From Neelides folsomi (taxonomy: Eukaryota; Arthropoda; Collembola; Neelipleona; Neelidae): DNA of 64,000 bases. Both the position numbers and the translations under genes were made by a program. Of this stretch, positions 25,984-37,313 are shown piece by piece. The first letter of the stretch is position 1; every line of letters begins with the position of its first letter. The stretch is from contig JAQGBZ010000288.1 of NCBI GenBank assembly GCA_034687125.1, positions 18,305 through 82,304 on the forward strand. Reading direction: 5' to 3'. Under the pieces are notes generated by a model that was given only the letters and a program-made list of their open reading frames with translations, searched no databases and had not been told where the DNA came from.

Positions 25984-27640
25984 CCCTCTCGTTCCGAATC
26001 GGATCTTGGGGCAGGGCGAGGGTTGAAAGCGCAGATCCTTTGCAGGGACTACGCAACAACCCACGTAAATACTTCCACATTCAAATCACGTCCACATTTT
26101 CCACTTCCAATGCGCTGCCAGTTCCGCCGGATCGCCTCGCCCCATAAAACAATCCAAGCGTCTCTGACCCCAAACGGTCACATTCGCCCAATCTCACTTT
26201 CCAGGTCTTCTGTTCCATAAGACCAAGGAAGTTTTCCTATTGAGCAACCCTGTCCCCCGAGTATATTTAATATTTAAAATATGCTCGCTTGACGGGTCCC
26301 CTCAATTGGATTTCGTACAACTTGCATTGTCTGCCAATCAAGATTCGCCTCTCTTCCTCTCTATATATTTTACACATTCAAAAGATTCACTTATATCGTC
26401 ATCATATAATACTTATATGAGATATACTGTTATATAACATACAATAGAATAATATAGCATTTATTCTATTTAAGATTTTAGAAGATTTAACACATTTAAT
26501 ATTACAATTAGATACTTTACAGCCATGTATCATTACAAATTAGATTACAGTTTGAGTATGTTTAACCTAATATTCATATTCTCAAAATTTTGATCCATAT
26601 TGGTTTCCATATCCATAAAAAATACCATTGAGAAATGATATTTAATATGATTTTGTCACATCTTGAATTATCATCTGTATTGTTTTGTTTTAAAACATAA
26701 AATTTGCATTAGCATGTAAAATACTAATACCAATACTTATACTATTACTAATATTGTTAATCACAAAGTGCTCTACCTACAGACAAATTCCTACTTTAGG
26801 TATAGGTAGTTAAACAATGCAATGTATACATACGGTATAATATAAAATGCTTAACCAAACGTTTTATAATTTTTAAGACATTTCGACATAATTTCGAATT
26901 CCACTTTGTACTTTAGTTTGTAAATTCAAATATTCAAAGTGAAGGAATATAAATGGTCACTAAACTTATATACTTAGGTAAATAAATTATTGGAGTTCTG
27001 ATGTCAATAGAGCCATTTTTATTTTCTAAAACCATTGCAACATCTCACTACAAATTGATAACTAACTAAAATTAATTGCAAATAGTGAAATCGTTTATTT
27101 GACTTGACCTATTAATGATTTCCGAATATGAAAAGTATAAACAATTCATCACTTTGAATAGAGACAATTGTTGGAAAATGTTTAGAACATCTGGAGCTTT
27201 TCTTAAATTTTACTTTTTAAGTTAGGAAGATAAAAATTAAATTTTTAATGACTTTTAAATTAAAAATTATAGAAATTTTGTGGATTTTGACCATTTTACA
27301 AATGTGAGCTCACACTTTGGCTAACCCCACCCAACCTATTGTAACACTTTTCCCTACCCCACCCCCCCTCTTAAGCGTGAGTTCATTTATGGACAGTCCC
27401 TAAAATAAGGTACAACTATATGTATTTATATCAACTAGATAAACTATTATTATTCATAATTACTGTATTTATTAAACCCAATCTTTGATATTAATTAAGA
27501 TATTATAGAATAAAGAAATTAGCATCATTAAATTAACAAATTAAAGGGATAAATGTTAAATTAATAACCGTACGTTATCTATATATATGCATTACATAGT
27601 GTAATAAACAACAGATTCAGATTTAACTTTTAAGTAATCA
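25984..27640. other. AT-rich intergenic stretch
   Basis: Apart from the GC-rich block ending near 26260 nothing coding is seen. 26260-27640 is AT-rich with scattered homopolymer runs, including a C-rich run at 27355-27370. Confidence 0.5.
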
Positions 27641-28951
27641 CCCAATAAGCACAAAGTATTTACAACTCAGTTACTTCAAGGTCTCACGTAAAGTTACGCT
27701 AAGGTGGAATATGGCCGGCAAAATAACGTTGATATCAGGTTTCAGCGGAACTTCGTTGACTTCAACGTTGATACAAGGTTAAAGTAAGGTTACCCATAGA
27801 AATTTTTTTGGTTGATTTAAACGTTACATTATAATTATAAATCTAATAACGCACGCTGGTTTATATACCGCGACAAATGTGGTAAATAAAAATAGTTTTT
27901 AATTATTTAATAAAAAAGAAACTTTTATTAAACAAATCGATTATGGTTTAAATGAGGTATACATACAAATGTCGACTTTTGATTTACACTTATATCTTTA
28001 TAAAATGGAATTAAGATACATTTTTTAATTAATTTATCCCGATTAATAATATATTTAACATCGTCATCTTCAATCTGTAGAGTTGGATTTGGAATCGAAA
28101 AATGTGCATTCCCAAAGATTTCATCGGATGTGTCGAATTTTTGTTTTTTGTGAAAAGGCTTCTTTCCATTATGCTTTAATTTTTGGTCCCTTTTATCTTC
28201 ATCACTTGACGTTTCAATATTTGTTTCAATTCCGGAGTAAGATTGTGAAACGATCATTGAATTTTCATGTGTCTATAAATTAATATATTTATAGATTAAA
28301 TAATTTAATTTTAGTACAGTCGTATTAAATAATTATTTAAATAAATTGAAATATTTGATTTACCTCCATTATTAAGAATTTTGCACTTATTTTCACTCCA
28401 TGATGATTTTGGAACTGCAGAGTTTTTGATCAATGCACTTGAACAAGGTCCCGGAGGCCAGAGGCAAACAGTTTTCTTAATTCCTTTTTTGACCCAACAA
28501 GAAGGAACAACGGACACACTTTTATCTTTAAATTGAACTATTAGATTACTTTTTTGGAATATAATATATCTAGAGTTGCACACTTGTTTTTCAAAATAGA
28601 AGGATGTGAATATTTCTTACAAGTTCGTTCTTTCACTTCTTTATCGCAAATTAAAACGCGCATGAATGATGTTCAGTGCAGTATTTAGTTGAGGCAACTA
28701 AGTATGTAATGAAACCAGAATGTAACGTCAATATCAACATAAATAAATCTAGACATGAAGTAGTTGTTTTGTTAACTTTAATTCAACGTTGTTGTAGTAT
28801 GAGTTTAAAAACGATTATTTTTTATCGTTTTTCCGTTGCATTGCATTAGTTACCTAAAGGTTACTGCAACATTATTTAAATAACTGTAACCACTATGTAA
28901 TTTTGTAACATTGAAACAACTAATTTGTAAAAACTACGTGCTTGTTGGGCA
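27641..28951. mobile_element. Candidate DNA transposon remnant with inverted ends
   Basis: CCCAATAAGCAC followed by AAAGTATTTACAA near 27641-27665 is matched in inverse orientation near 28927-28951 (rc: CCCAACAAGCACGTAGTTTTTACAA). The flanks inside each end carry several AACGTT/GTTG and GTTAC/GTAAC motifs. A broken minus-strand coding region sits in the middle. No target-site duplication is evident, so the superfamily is unassigned. Confidence 0.5.
27928..28620 (-). pseudogene. Broken DUF4806-type multicopy protein remnant
   Basis: The upstream frame (to about 28365) contains IVQFKDKSVSVVPSCWVKKG, then CLWPPGPCSSALIKNSAVPK and SWSENKCKILNNG. This VVP..W...C.WPP...W block is, from memory, typical of abundant uncharacterised arthropod proteins, some carrying DUF4806. 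The second frame (28272-27928, stop at 27928) is Ser/Asp/Lys-rich: SSDEDKRDQKLKHNGKK. The only good donor (GGAG|GTAAAT, 28364) ends in phase 1 while the acceptor (TTATAG|ACACATG, 28272) starts in phase 0; joining them hits a stop at once. There is no ATG for the upstream part either, and TAA precedes it at about 28622. So I read it as a decayed coding region of the surrounding element. Confidence 0.45.
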
Positions 28952-29877
28952 TACTACTTACATTTAGACATGTGTGGTTAAGAAGATTTTGTACTTTACA
29001 AGTATTTAAATTTATAAGGCTCAGAATGTCATCATAAATCTCTAATATGTAATGTACGTAAATATATCAAGAAAAAGTTTATATATATACTAATATTTGT
29101 AATTGACAATTTACATGCATTCTGCCAATGAACTATTGGATAACTTTTAGTTTCAATTTTAGTATTTATCCCCTTAATTTTATACATTCAATTAAATTAT
29201 TATTAATATTTCATTTACACAATCAGTTTTATTCGAAGTATTATCCATACAAATGATATGAGTACATTTGTATATACAGATATAACTACAATTCCCTATA
29301 TATTTTTAGATCAATAAATATGTACATAAATACATAGTATCAATGAATATTTATCGTATACCTATGTGTAATGCTTAATGCTTATTGATTTTACAAATCA
29401 CGCATAGCCAATACTTGATTGATTCAAGCCCATGAACGTAGATTTAGTAAAACGCCATTAGAAGTGAACCTTATCATTGAATTGCCTTTTTCAACTTAAG
29501 CGTCGATGCGTTTATTTTATGTACTTTAGATAACGAGGGTTGTATTAAAAGTGACTTTCTCCTATTAGGCAAATGCATTGGGGACAGGATGATATATGCA
29601 TCTAATAACACACTACATTGAAGATCTCTTGGCGGCGCTCGATTCCAACCCATACGGATACGGATACTAAATGTTAAATTAAATTACTATTATTAAAGGC
29701 CTGTCCATCTGCAGTTCAATTTCATTTCACAATTAAAATGAACTAATAAACCATTAGAAGTAATTCCTCATGCTCTGGTTGGAGTCATCAGGTCAAAATG
29801 TGGACGAATGTCCATAAAACAATTCTTTATTGACCTTCGTACTCGGAAGAATATTTCAGACTCGCAGACTTTAAATC

Positions 29878-31662
29878 ATGTCCTTGCCATCAAGAAGTCT
29901 GAGTCTTTTCCAAAGAATTAAACCTTGTAAGTCAAAATCACAAACAATATAAATTAAAGTATATCATTTAACAAATATATGGTAAACTTATGCAAGCCTG
30001 AATTTGAAATTTAAAGATTGTCATTGTTTTTAAGACCCTTTGATTTGGAGATCGTATGGGAAATTATCCGAGAATTGGCAGCCGAAACGGGCTCTTATTT
30101 TAACTAAATTGTCAAGGTTGGAGTTTGAGAAACTTCGTCACCCGGGAATCTCCGATGATGACCTTGAAAAGAAATTAAGGCACCGAGGATCAGATTACAG
30201 TACACTTCTTTACCATCATTATATTCATAAGGTTCGGATCTTCGCCAGCCTTTTTCTTCAATTTTAACTTTTATTTTTCATTAAGGGCTGCGAGAATCGA
30301 GTCGACAAATGCTTCAGAGAAATCGGAGTGGAAACCAAAGTCATAAATAGATTTGAGTACAATGATGTAAGTGCACTATATCATTTACTTTCAAAATATT
30401 GCTATGTAATTAAAATTAATTCTCCATTTCAGTTTACTTTGACAGAATTAATAATTAAATACTCTATAGATGCATATTTCCAAGGTCTATTAAAATTGTA
30501 TACTTTACAGGATAATATCAATTGGGCAGATGTGATCGTGACTACAGGCGGAGATGGAACTTTCCTAATGGCAGCATGCCGAATTACCGACAGGAACAAA
30601 CCAGTCATTGGCTTCAACACCGACCCAACAAGGTCTGAGGGATATCTCTGTCTGCCCAAGAAATACTCCATAGCAATTGGAGAAGCCGTGAAAAAGATCT
30701 ACGAAGGGAAGTTCAAGTGGACTTTCCGGAAAAGGATTCGAATCACACTCAAAGGCAACTCAGCCTTCCAAGTTCCTGTAGAACTCCACGACCAACAACT
30801 TCATCATCCTGAAAACAGGTAAAGTGGAAATGGCTAGCCAATTAGTTGTAAAAATATACTCTTATCCATTATTCTTAATAAGGATTGGGTATTTGAAGAT
30901 TCTTTGAATGCTTCCGCGAGCCGTTGAAACGACGAACTGAAGATCTCCATCGGCTTCAAACCAGAGTTCTTCCTGCCCTCGCTCTCAACGAGGTTCGATA
31001 AATTATTATTATTATTTCAACTCCATTATTATTCACAGAATTTCTCAATTGTTAATTGTAAAGGTTTACATCGGAGAGTGCGTTTCTGCTCGAGTTTCTT
31101 ACTTTGAAATGGCCGTTGATGGACGTGAGCCGGTAAAGACGAAAAACGCCGGGCTTTGTGTCTGCACCGGGACTGGGTCAACTTCATGGGCCTACAACAT
31201 CTCCAAGATTTCCCCACAGACAGTGGAAGAAATTCTAAGGATCCTCCAAGAAGAAGAAGGAATACCCGAACTCCCAGCTGCCAAAATGCTTCTTGACCGA
31301 GTCACAAAATCCTACAATTCCCGCCTTGCTTTCCATCCAGGTTAAATGGAAATCTTAATAGCAATTTAGAGATTAATTGGAAATTTTTAATAATTTAAAT
31401 ATGAATTTGATCTTCAGAACGGAAAGAAATGTTGTACACGCTCCGGGATCTCATATCGTCCTATACTTTGCCCTACGCAGTGGAAATTCCATCCCGGGCT
31501 TTTGCCTCCCGCCTCGAAGTTCGATCCCGTTGTTTCGATGCCTGTTTAGTTATCGACGGAGGTTTGACCTTCACTTTTAATGATGGAGCTGTTGCAGTGT
31601 TCGAAATGCACGATGCAGATGCTCTGAGAACAATCATTGATGTCAATGATTCAGACGACTGA
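29878..31662 (+). CDS. NADK2: Mitochondrial NAD kinase 2
   Basis: Phosphorylates NAD+ to NADP+ in the mitochondrial matrix with ATP. Exons 29878-29926, 30035-30231, 30286-30366, 30511-30818, 30899-30992, 31064-31340 and 31418-31662 give 417 codons, 416 residues, close to family length. Seen: basic/Ser N-terminus MSLPSRSLSLFQRIKP fitting a transit peptide, HHYIHKGCENRVDKCFREIG, the GGDGT kinase motif at 122-126 (VTTGGDGTFLMAA), IGFNTDPTRSEGYLCLPKKY, LALNEVYIGECVSARVSYFE, CTGTGSTSWAYNI, and near the C-terminus FNDGAVAVFEM. The run of blocks is that of NADK2 rather than cytosolic NADK. Exons 2 and 5 end in unusual donors (AAG|GTTCGG, GAG|GTTCGA), but both junctions are demanded by the protein and by frame. 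Confidence 0.95.
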
Positions 31663-34600
31663 AACTCATGGCTCAACTCTTGCCCTGTCAAGCTTAAGAA
31701 TTAAAGTAAATATGATAAAATTATTTATTTATTAGTCATATCTCCAATTGTTAATTGGATTGAGAGGAAACTATAAATCCATTTGGCATTTTATGGATTA
31801 AGTAATGCTGATTTATTTGCATATTCAACGTATGCGTAGTAAATTAAAACGAGTTAATTAATTTAATATTTATTTATAAATTATAATTACAAATAGAAGA
31901 AATCATGAAATGTATTTCATTATATCTCTACAAGGTACCTCTAACTAGATTCCATATTATAAACTTAAAGTTACCTTTTACTGTGTAGGTATTTGTTAAT
32001 ATATGGTTTTATTTCATAATGTGGAATCTACCTTGTAAGTTGTAGAGTAAATAGTCATGTCCATGTCATGGAACATTTTAATTTTTTAAACGCCGAATTC
32101 CTAAATAGCCAAATATACATGTCATTTAAGACATTTATACAGATTTCTACTTAGGTACTTGTCACAGGGTTAAATCTTATTGTAAATCAAAATTTGGAAA
32201 TGTAAACTATACTATATATTTTAACATCTTAAATCAATAGCCTTCAGTCATTTTTTTTATTAACGAAAATCAATTTGTTAAGCATGTAATGTACCTGCAA
32301 TGCATTCAAATGACTTTTTGAAACTTCCACTTTCTAAAAACAATTATAGTACATTTTTACAAGTGAATATCTTACCATAATGGAAATCACGAATTGGTGG
32401 TTTTAGAATCAGCTAAAAATGTTACTGTCTTACATAACATATATTCTTGTCTTTTGAGTCTTTTTAAATAAATACTGAAAAATGTGAAATCTCTTTGCTT
32501 GTTCTTATTCATTACTACGTAGTTACTTAATAATAGCAATTCATTCTGATGTCTTACGACCATAACATAATTATTTTCGTATGAGAAATTCAAACAAGTA
32601 TATTCAAATTATTTTTTTATTTTATTAATACAAACATTTAAAGCAAATATACATACCTACATTATATTGAAGTACATTGATATTATTTACTTTTGTAGAT
32701 TATTTTATATCAAATTTTAACATTTATAATTATAAATAGCACATTAGTAGCTAAAAGCTTAGGTAAATATTTATACACATTGTATAGGTCATACACAGGT
32801 AAGGTAGGTAATGTAAAGGTAGACTGTAGGGTATTTAGTAATTAGTAAGTTTAGTCTGTTTTGTGTTTATTATAAAGTTATATTAGTTTAATAAATCAAT
32901 AAATTAAAAATAATCTTACATAAGATTTAAGAGATAATTATTTAAAGCGATTCATCACGAATGTTTCCTCTTTTCCTAAGCTTTAAAATAAACAAAGCGA
33001 AAAGACTATGAATTTGTTATTTTAACAAATTGTTCCACAATTCCATTTCAACAACTTTTCCCCTTTACCCTCACGCCTATAAAATAGTAAATAAAAAAAT
33101 GAAAAATATTTATTGAAATTAAAAAATGGCAAGTAGTTTGGAAAAATTAAAAACGTAATTAACGTAACTGGCTAACTGAAAAGGTGTATGACTTAAGCTT
33201 CCTAAAGGTTTTTTCATATTCAAGTTCAAGCAAGTGCCTGTGAAATTACAACACAACATACCTAATTAACAACGACTGTAACTTTAATTATATTTACTTT
33301 CATTATTACATAATGTATACCATAGTTAGTGATTCATTGATTTGAAATGAACCATACACTATATATCATTAGTATAGTATACTTATTTAAAGACTTAATT
33401 AAGGTCATTTAATAACTCACATTTTCCCAATTTCACAATGTTAACTTTAAGTTTCATAAATATATTAGGTAGGTACTTTTATCAGTAAACAAATCGTTTA
33501 ACTAAAATTTTACATGATTTTATAAGCATATATTTTGTTCCACAAGACTTGTTAAAAGGAACTTATAATATACTTATCTTTTTGTGTTTGATTGAGGTAA
33601 GCTAAGTTCTTAACATATTTAAACATTCAGATACATAATACAATTTTATAACAATCTATAGAATTATTGAATGGGTTAACAAGAAAGTATATCTAGGAGA
33701 TTATTTGTAAATCATATTTTGCATACTTAACTAATAAAGTAATATAACATAATTATATATTTGTATCGATGATATATTTAACTAGAAGACATTAAATATG
33801 AATTTCATTATATTTCATTATTATGTACTCAAGATCACAAACAATTTTCAATTAGATTCGGATTTTATTGTTAAGAGTTAAATTAACTTTAATAAATAAT
33901 TAACCTATAAATAGTCCATAATATGTACAATATTCTTTTGGGTTCTAAAATATCACCTCTGAAACGTGTTGAAGAAATATTAAACTTAAGATAGTTATAA
34001 GCAGTTAAATTGATTATTGTATGAAGTGAGGAATTTCCAGAGAAGGAAGGGGGAAGGAAGTGAAAAAGGGAAGTTGGGAGACCAAAGTCACACAAAAAAA
34101 GTAAATACAGCAAAAAGGTTTTAAATGGAGCAAATAACTCTGACTTGTGACTTTAGAAATATTTGAAATTGAGCCGCGGAGTGATAGAAGTCCAATTAAA
34201 AGTAAATAAGTTTGCAAATAATTAAATTCATATCTCAATTTGGAATGAGGTTGATATTTATGTAAGGGGAAGTAATTAGGAAGTTGGTTATTACAAGTTC
34301 TGTTGAGGGAATAAGATTAGGCGTTTAAATATAGAGGAAGGCTGGGGGGCAAGAGAGAGAGATCTCGATTGTCATTTGGTATTTCCTCTGGGAAGATCTC
34401 GGAGGGTAAATATTTGTGTTGGGGAGATCCAGAGGGACAGACGGCGGTGGCAAAGAACCCTCGAGCACACAAATGTCCTCTCTCTCTTTAAATTAATTAC
34501 CTATTCCGACCGAGTCCTTTTTATTATTACATTGGGTCGTCCCTTGAGAAATCCCGCTCTGCTACTCTCAAAACTCACAATTTGAGAATGATTAATATAA

Positions 34601-36645
34601 ATATTTCATCTCACTCATCTCCCGATTCAAATCCGGACCTTGAGACCTTCAACTAGGGCAAATGAATCTGGGAGAAAATTCTCGTCGATGAATATTGGAT
34701 ACTGGAAAGGTTTGACCTTAGTTCATTTAAAACCAAATAGTCTGACATAAAGTATACTGTGTAGTTATTTCTCTCATTTGAGAAATCATTTGAGCTGACA
34801 ATATTTTCCTGATTCTCCAAAAACATATTTCATGCATCTTTGATTAGATAAATTGCGTTTGGGGGGACGTATTGCATTACATAATTTAAAAAGTTAATCG
34901 AAATTTTAAATCTCATTTCTCGATTAATCTAAATTTTAAATTCAGGCGTGGAGGGCGCGGTGAGGAAAGTTGGGTTTAGGGGAAGTTATGTAATAAATAG
35001 ACCCACTGCTTTCACTGCTTTCACGACTCGCTCCAAATGGACCTTCAGATTCTTCATTTTACTCTCTCCGAATGTAAAAGAGGGTTGTTTAAGGCGTAAT
35101 GTTCCACCGAGTACTTACTCTCATTTTACAGCTCTTTTACGCTTTTCTCCTCTCAAGTTCTCTGACTTGCCCCGATTACACAGCCGCATGTATTCAGATG
35201 GTCCATCATGGAGAATAATATTGGGGATTTCCCTATTTACGACCACTTGTACAAGATCTTGGGGAAAAACTGAGAAAGAATGGCCGCCATTAGAATAATA
35301 CTTCCCCATATCCACTTTATTAGCAAGATGGTTGTAGTATGGGTGTTGGGCAAATAAGATACATCCATTGGGTTCTATACTCCTGCTCATGAACTTGGGG
35401 AGTTTAAGGTCGTCCGTATGTTCGGACCATCATGGCTCTATTCGACCCATTCGCTCCCGAGATCCAAATCATGTGTTTTTATATAGTGAAAAAAGACTCC
35501 TCACTTCCGCCCTTCAGTTTATAGCCCTTCTCCAGGAGGAAGTTAAAGAAAGTTTTTGATCGGCCTTTTTTTCTAAGTAGTTAGAAGGGATGATTGGAAT
35601 TTGGAAGTAGTGCCAAAGGTTGATGTTATCTGTACAACACTTTCTATATCTACATTTCTATTACAAGGAATGAAAATAATGATTAAGTCATATCTTACAA
35701 TGTGTAACTATGTAATACTAATACTGTATATTTTATATACTCTATGTTACGCTTAATACATATTATTTAGATAACAGGTTATTCACTAAAAAGGTTGACA
35801 CTTTCACCGAATTTCTCCCCTTTCCCCATATAAAGTGAAAGAAAAAATGAATATTTTATGTTGATTTTACTAAATTTCAACATAACTTATTTAAATTGTA
35901 CGGATGAGTACTTACATAATTATGTTTAAATGATTAAATTGTAGTTATGTAATACAATATAAGCATACCTAAGTATGGTAAATATATAAAGTATAAATGT
36001 ACATACATACATAGATATAAATATCGTTGAGTTGTAAAGATAAATAATTTGTTAAATTTTATTTGTGAGTTTGTCCTATATCTGTACAATAGGTATATAT
36101 GGTAAAATTCTACTTTACACAGAATAGGGACCCAATCCAGCTTCCTCGACTTCCGCCTCCAAAAATGAGATTTCTTCGGCTTTCCCTACCTGCCGACTTT
36201 ACATGCGGAGGCGAATGAGGTTCTTACATACTACATATGTATCTTTAGCTATAGGCATTAACAATACATGTATCAGTGTCAGCACATCTCATACATTCCA
36301 TTTGGAGCGAACAATTATTTCTCTTTATTCAAAATTTTAAATAGGTAATTTAATATAACTTTAGTTGTATAACAAAATCCTTATTGGATTGCATGTAAAC
36401 ATTAAACAAAGTTAAGGGAAGTATAGGGTCTATCTGTTTTAGTCAATTACTTATTCAATGCCTAATGAATTGAACAACATATAGCTTCTACAGATACTTA
36501 TTATTATGCATACTATATGTTCTATGTTACATACTATACATATTACTATTACTTGTGTATTGTAGGTGGTAATGTTCAGAATTCAAAGAATCTATTTATC
36601 CTAGACTTGTTTTACGTATCTCAAAATGGAGTTTAATTTATATTA
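31663..36645. other. Long AT-rich intergenic stretch
   Basis: No gene found. 34340-35560 is locally richer in G and C and holds overlapping 60-116-codon frames on both strands (34948-35298 plus, 35390-35121 minus), none with domains or compatible splice sites. The rest is AT-rich with many TAGGTA/TACCTA words. Confidence 0.5.
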
Positions 36646-36654
36646 TTTTTGTTA

Positions 36655-37304
36655 GGAATAATTGAAGAATACTGGGACGCGCGATATTAAATGTAAGTTG
36701 AGTGTTTTTACACTTATTCGACTATGCTAATTACGAATCTGAAGTTAGTTTGCGTCGCTCGCGTAAAATAAAAAAGTTATGAATATTTAAAGTTTTATTA
36801 ATCATGTGTGCGCATAGGCAGAAAATGGTAAAGCGATCTAGAGTTGTTGCCTTTTAATAAACACATTAAAAGTCAAATATCCAAATAGAAAAGTATTCTT
36901 CTTAACCTAACCTAACATAATATAAATAATAACTAGAATTCAAAAATAATCAAACCTAACCTAATATAAATATAAACCAGAATTAAAAAAATATATAAAA
37001 TAAATTAAAATAATAAAACAAATCGATTAACCAATCGTAAAATTAAAGTTGAAAAGAAAGAAATGAACATGGAAAAAATGAAAATGATTTTCAGAAATTA
37101 GAAAGGAAAGAGAAAATTGAAGGTGGAATAGGCCGAGCTAGGCACGACCTTTACAAAGCATTTAAACTTTAAATGGTCATAACTTTTTCATTTCACGCGA
37201 GCGACGCAAACTAACTTCAGGTTTGTAATTAGCATAGTCGAATTAGTGTAAAATCACTCACCTTATATTTGATATCGCGCGTCCCAGTATTCTTCAATTA
37301 TACC
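36655..37304. mobile_element. 650-bp MITE with ~140-bp TIRs and 9-bp target-site duplication (Mutator-like)
   Basis: The left ~140 bases, containing GAAGAATACTGGGACGCGCG and GTTTGCGTCGCTCGCGT, recur inverted at the right end at roughly 88 percent identity by eye. TTTTTGTTA flanks both sides exactly (36646-36654 and 37305-37313). Termini are GG...CC. Long TIRs plus a 9-bp duplication are the Mutator pattern. The interior (36900-37140) has no transposase frame and carries CCTAACCTAA words in two imperfect copies, so the copy is non-autonomous. Confidence 0.8.
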
Positions 37305-37313
37305 TTTTTGTTA

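Noticed and set aside
25684-26064. Frame reading MGCC at its start, suggesting a lipidated protein
   Set aside because: The first codon is GTG, not ATG; the first real ATG is at 25983, so the lipidation motif is not supported.
28272-28364. Intron joining the two parts of the 28-kb coding block
   Set aside because: Splice motifs exist, but phases disagree and the join produces an immediate stop, so I treat the block as broken rather than spliced.
34948-35390. 116- and 89-codon frames on the two strands
   Set aside because: Mutual shadows with no motif; kept only as intergenic DNA.
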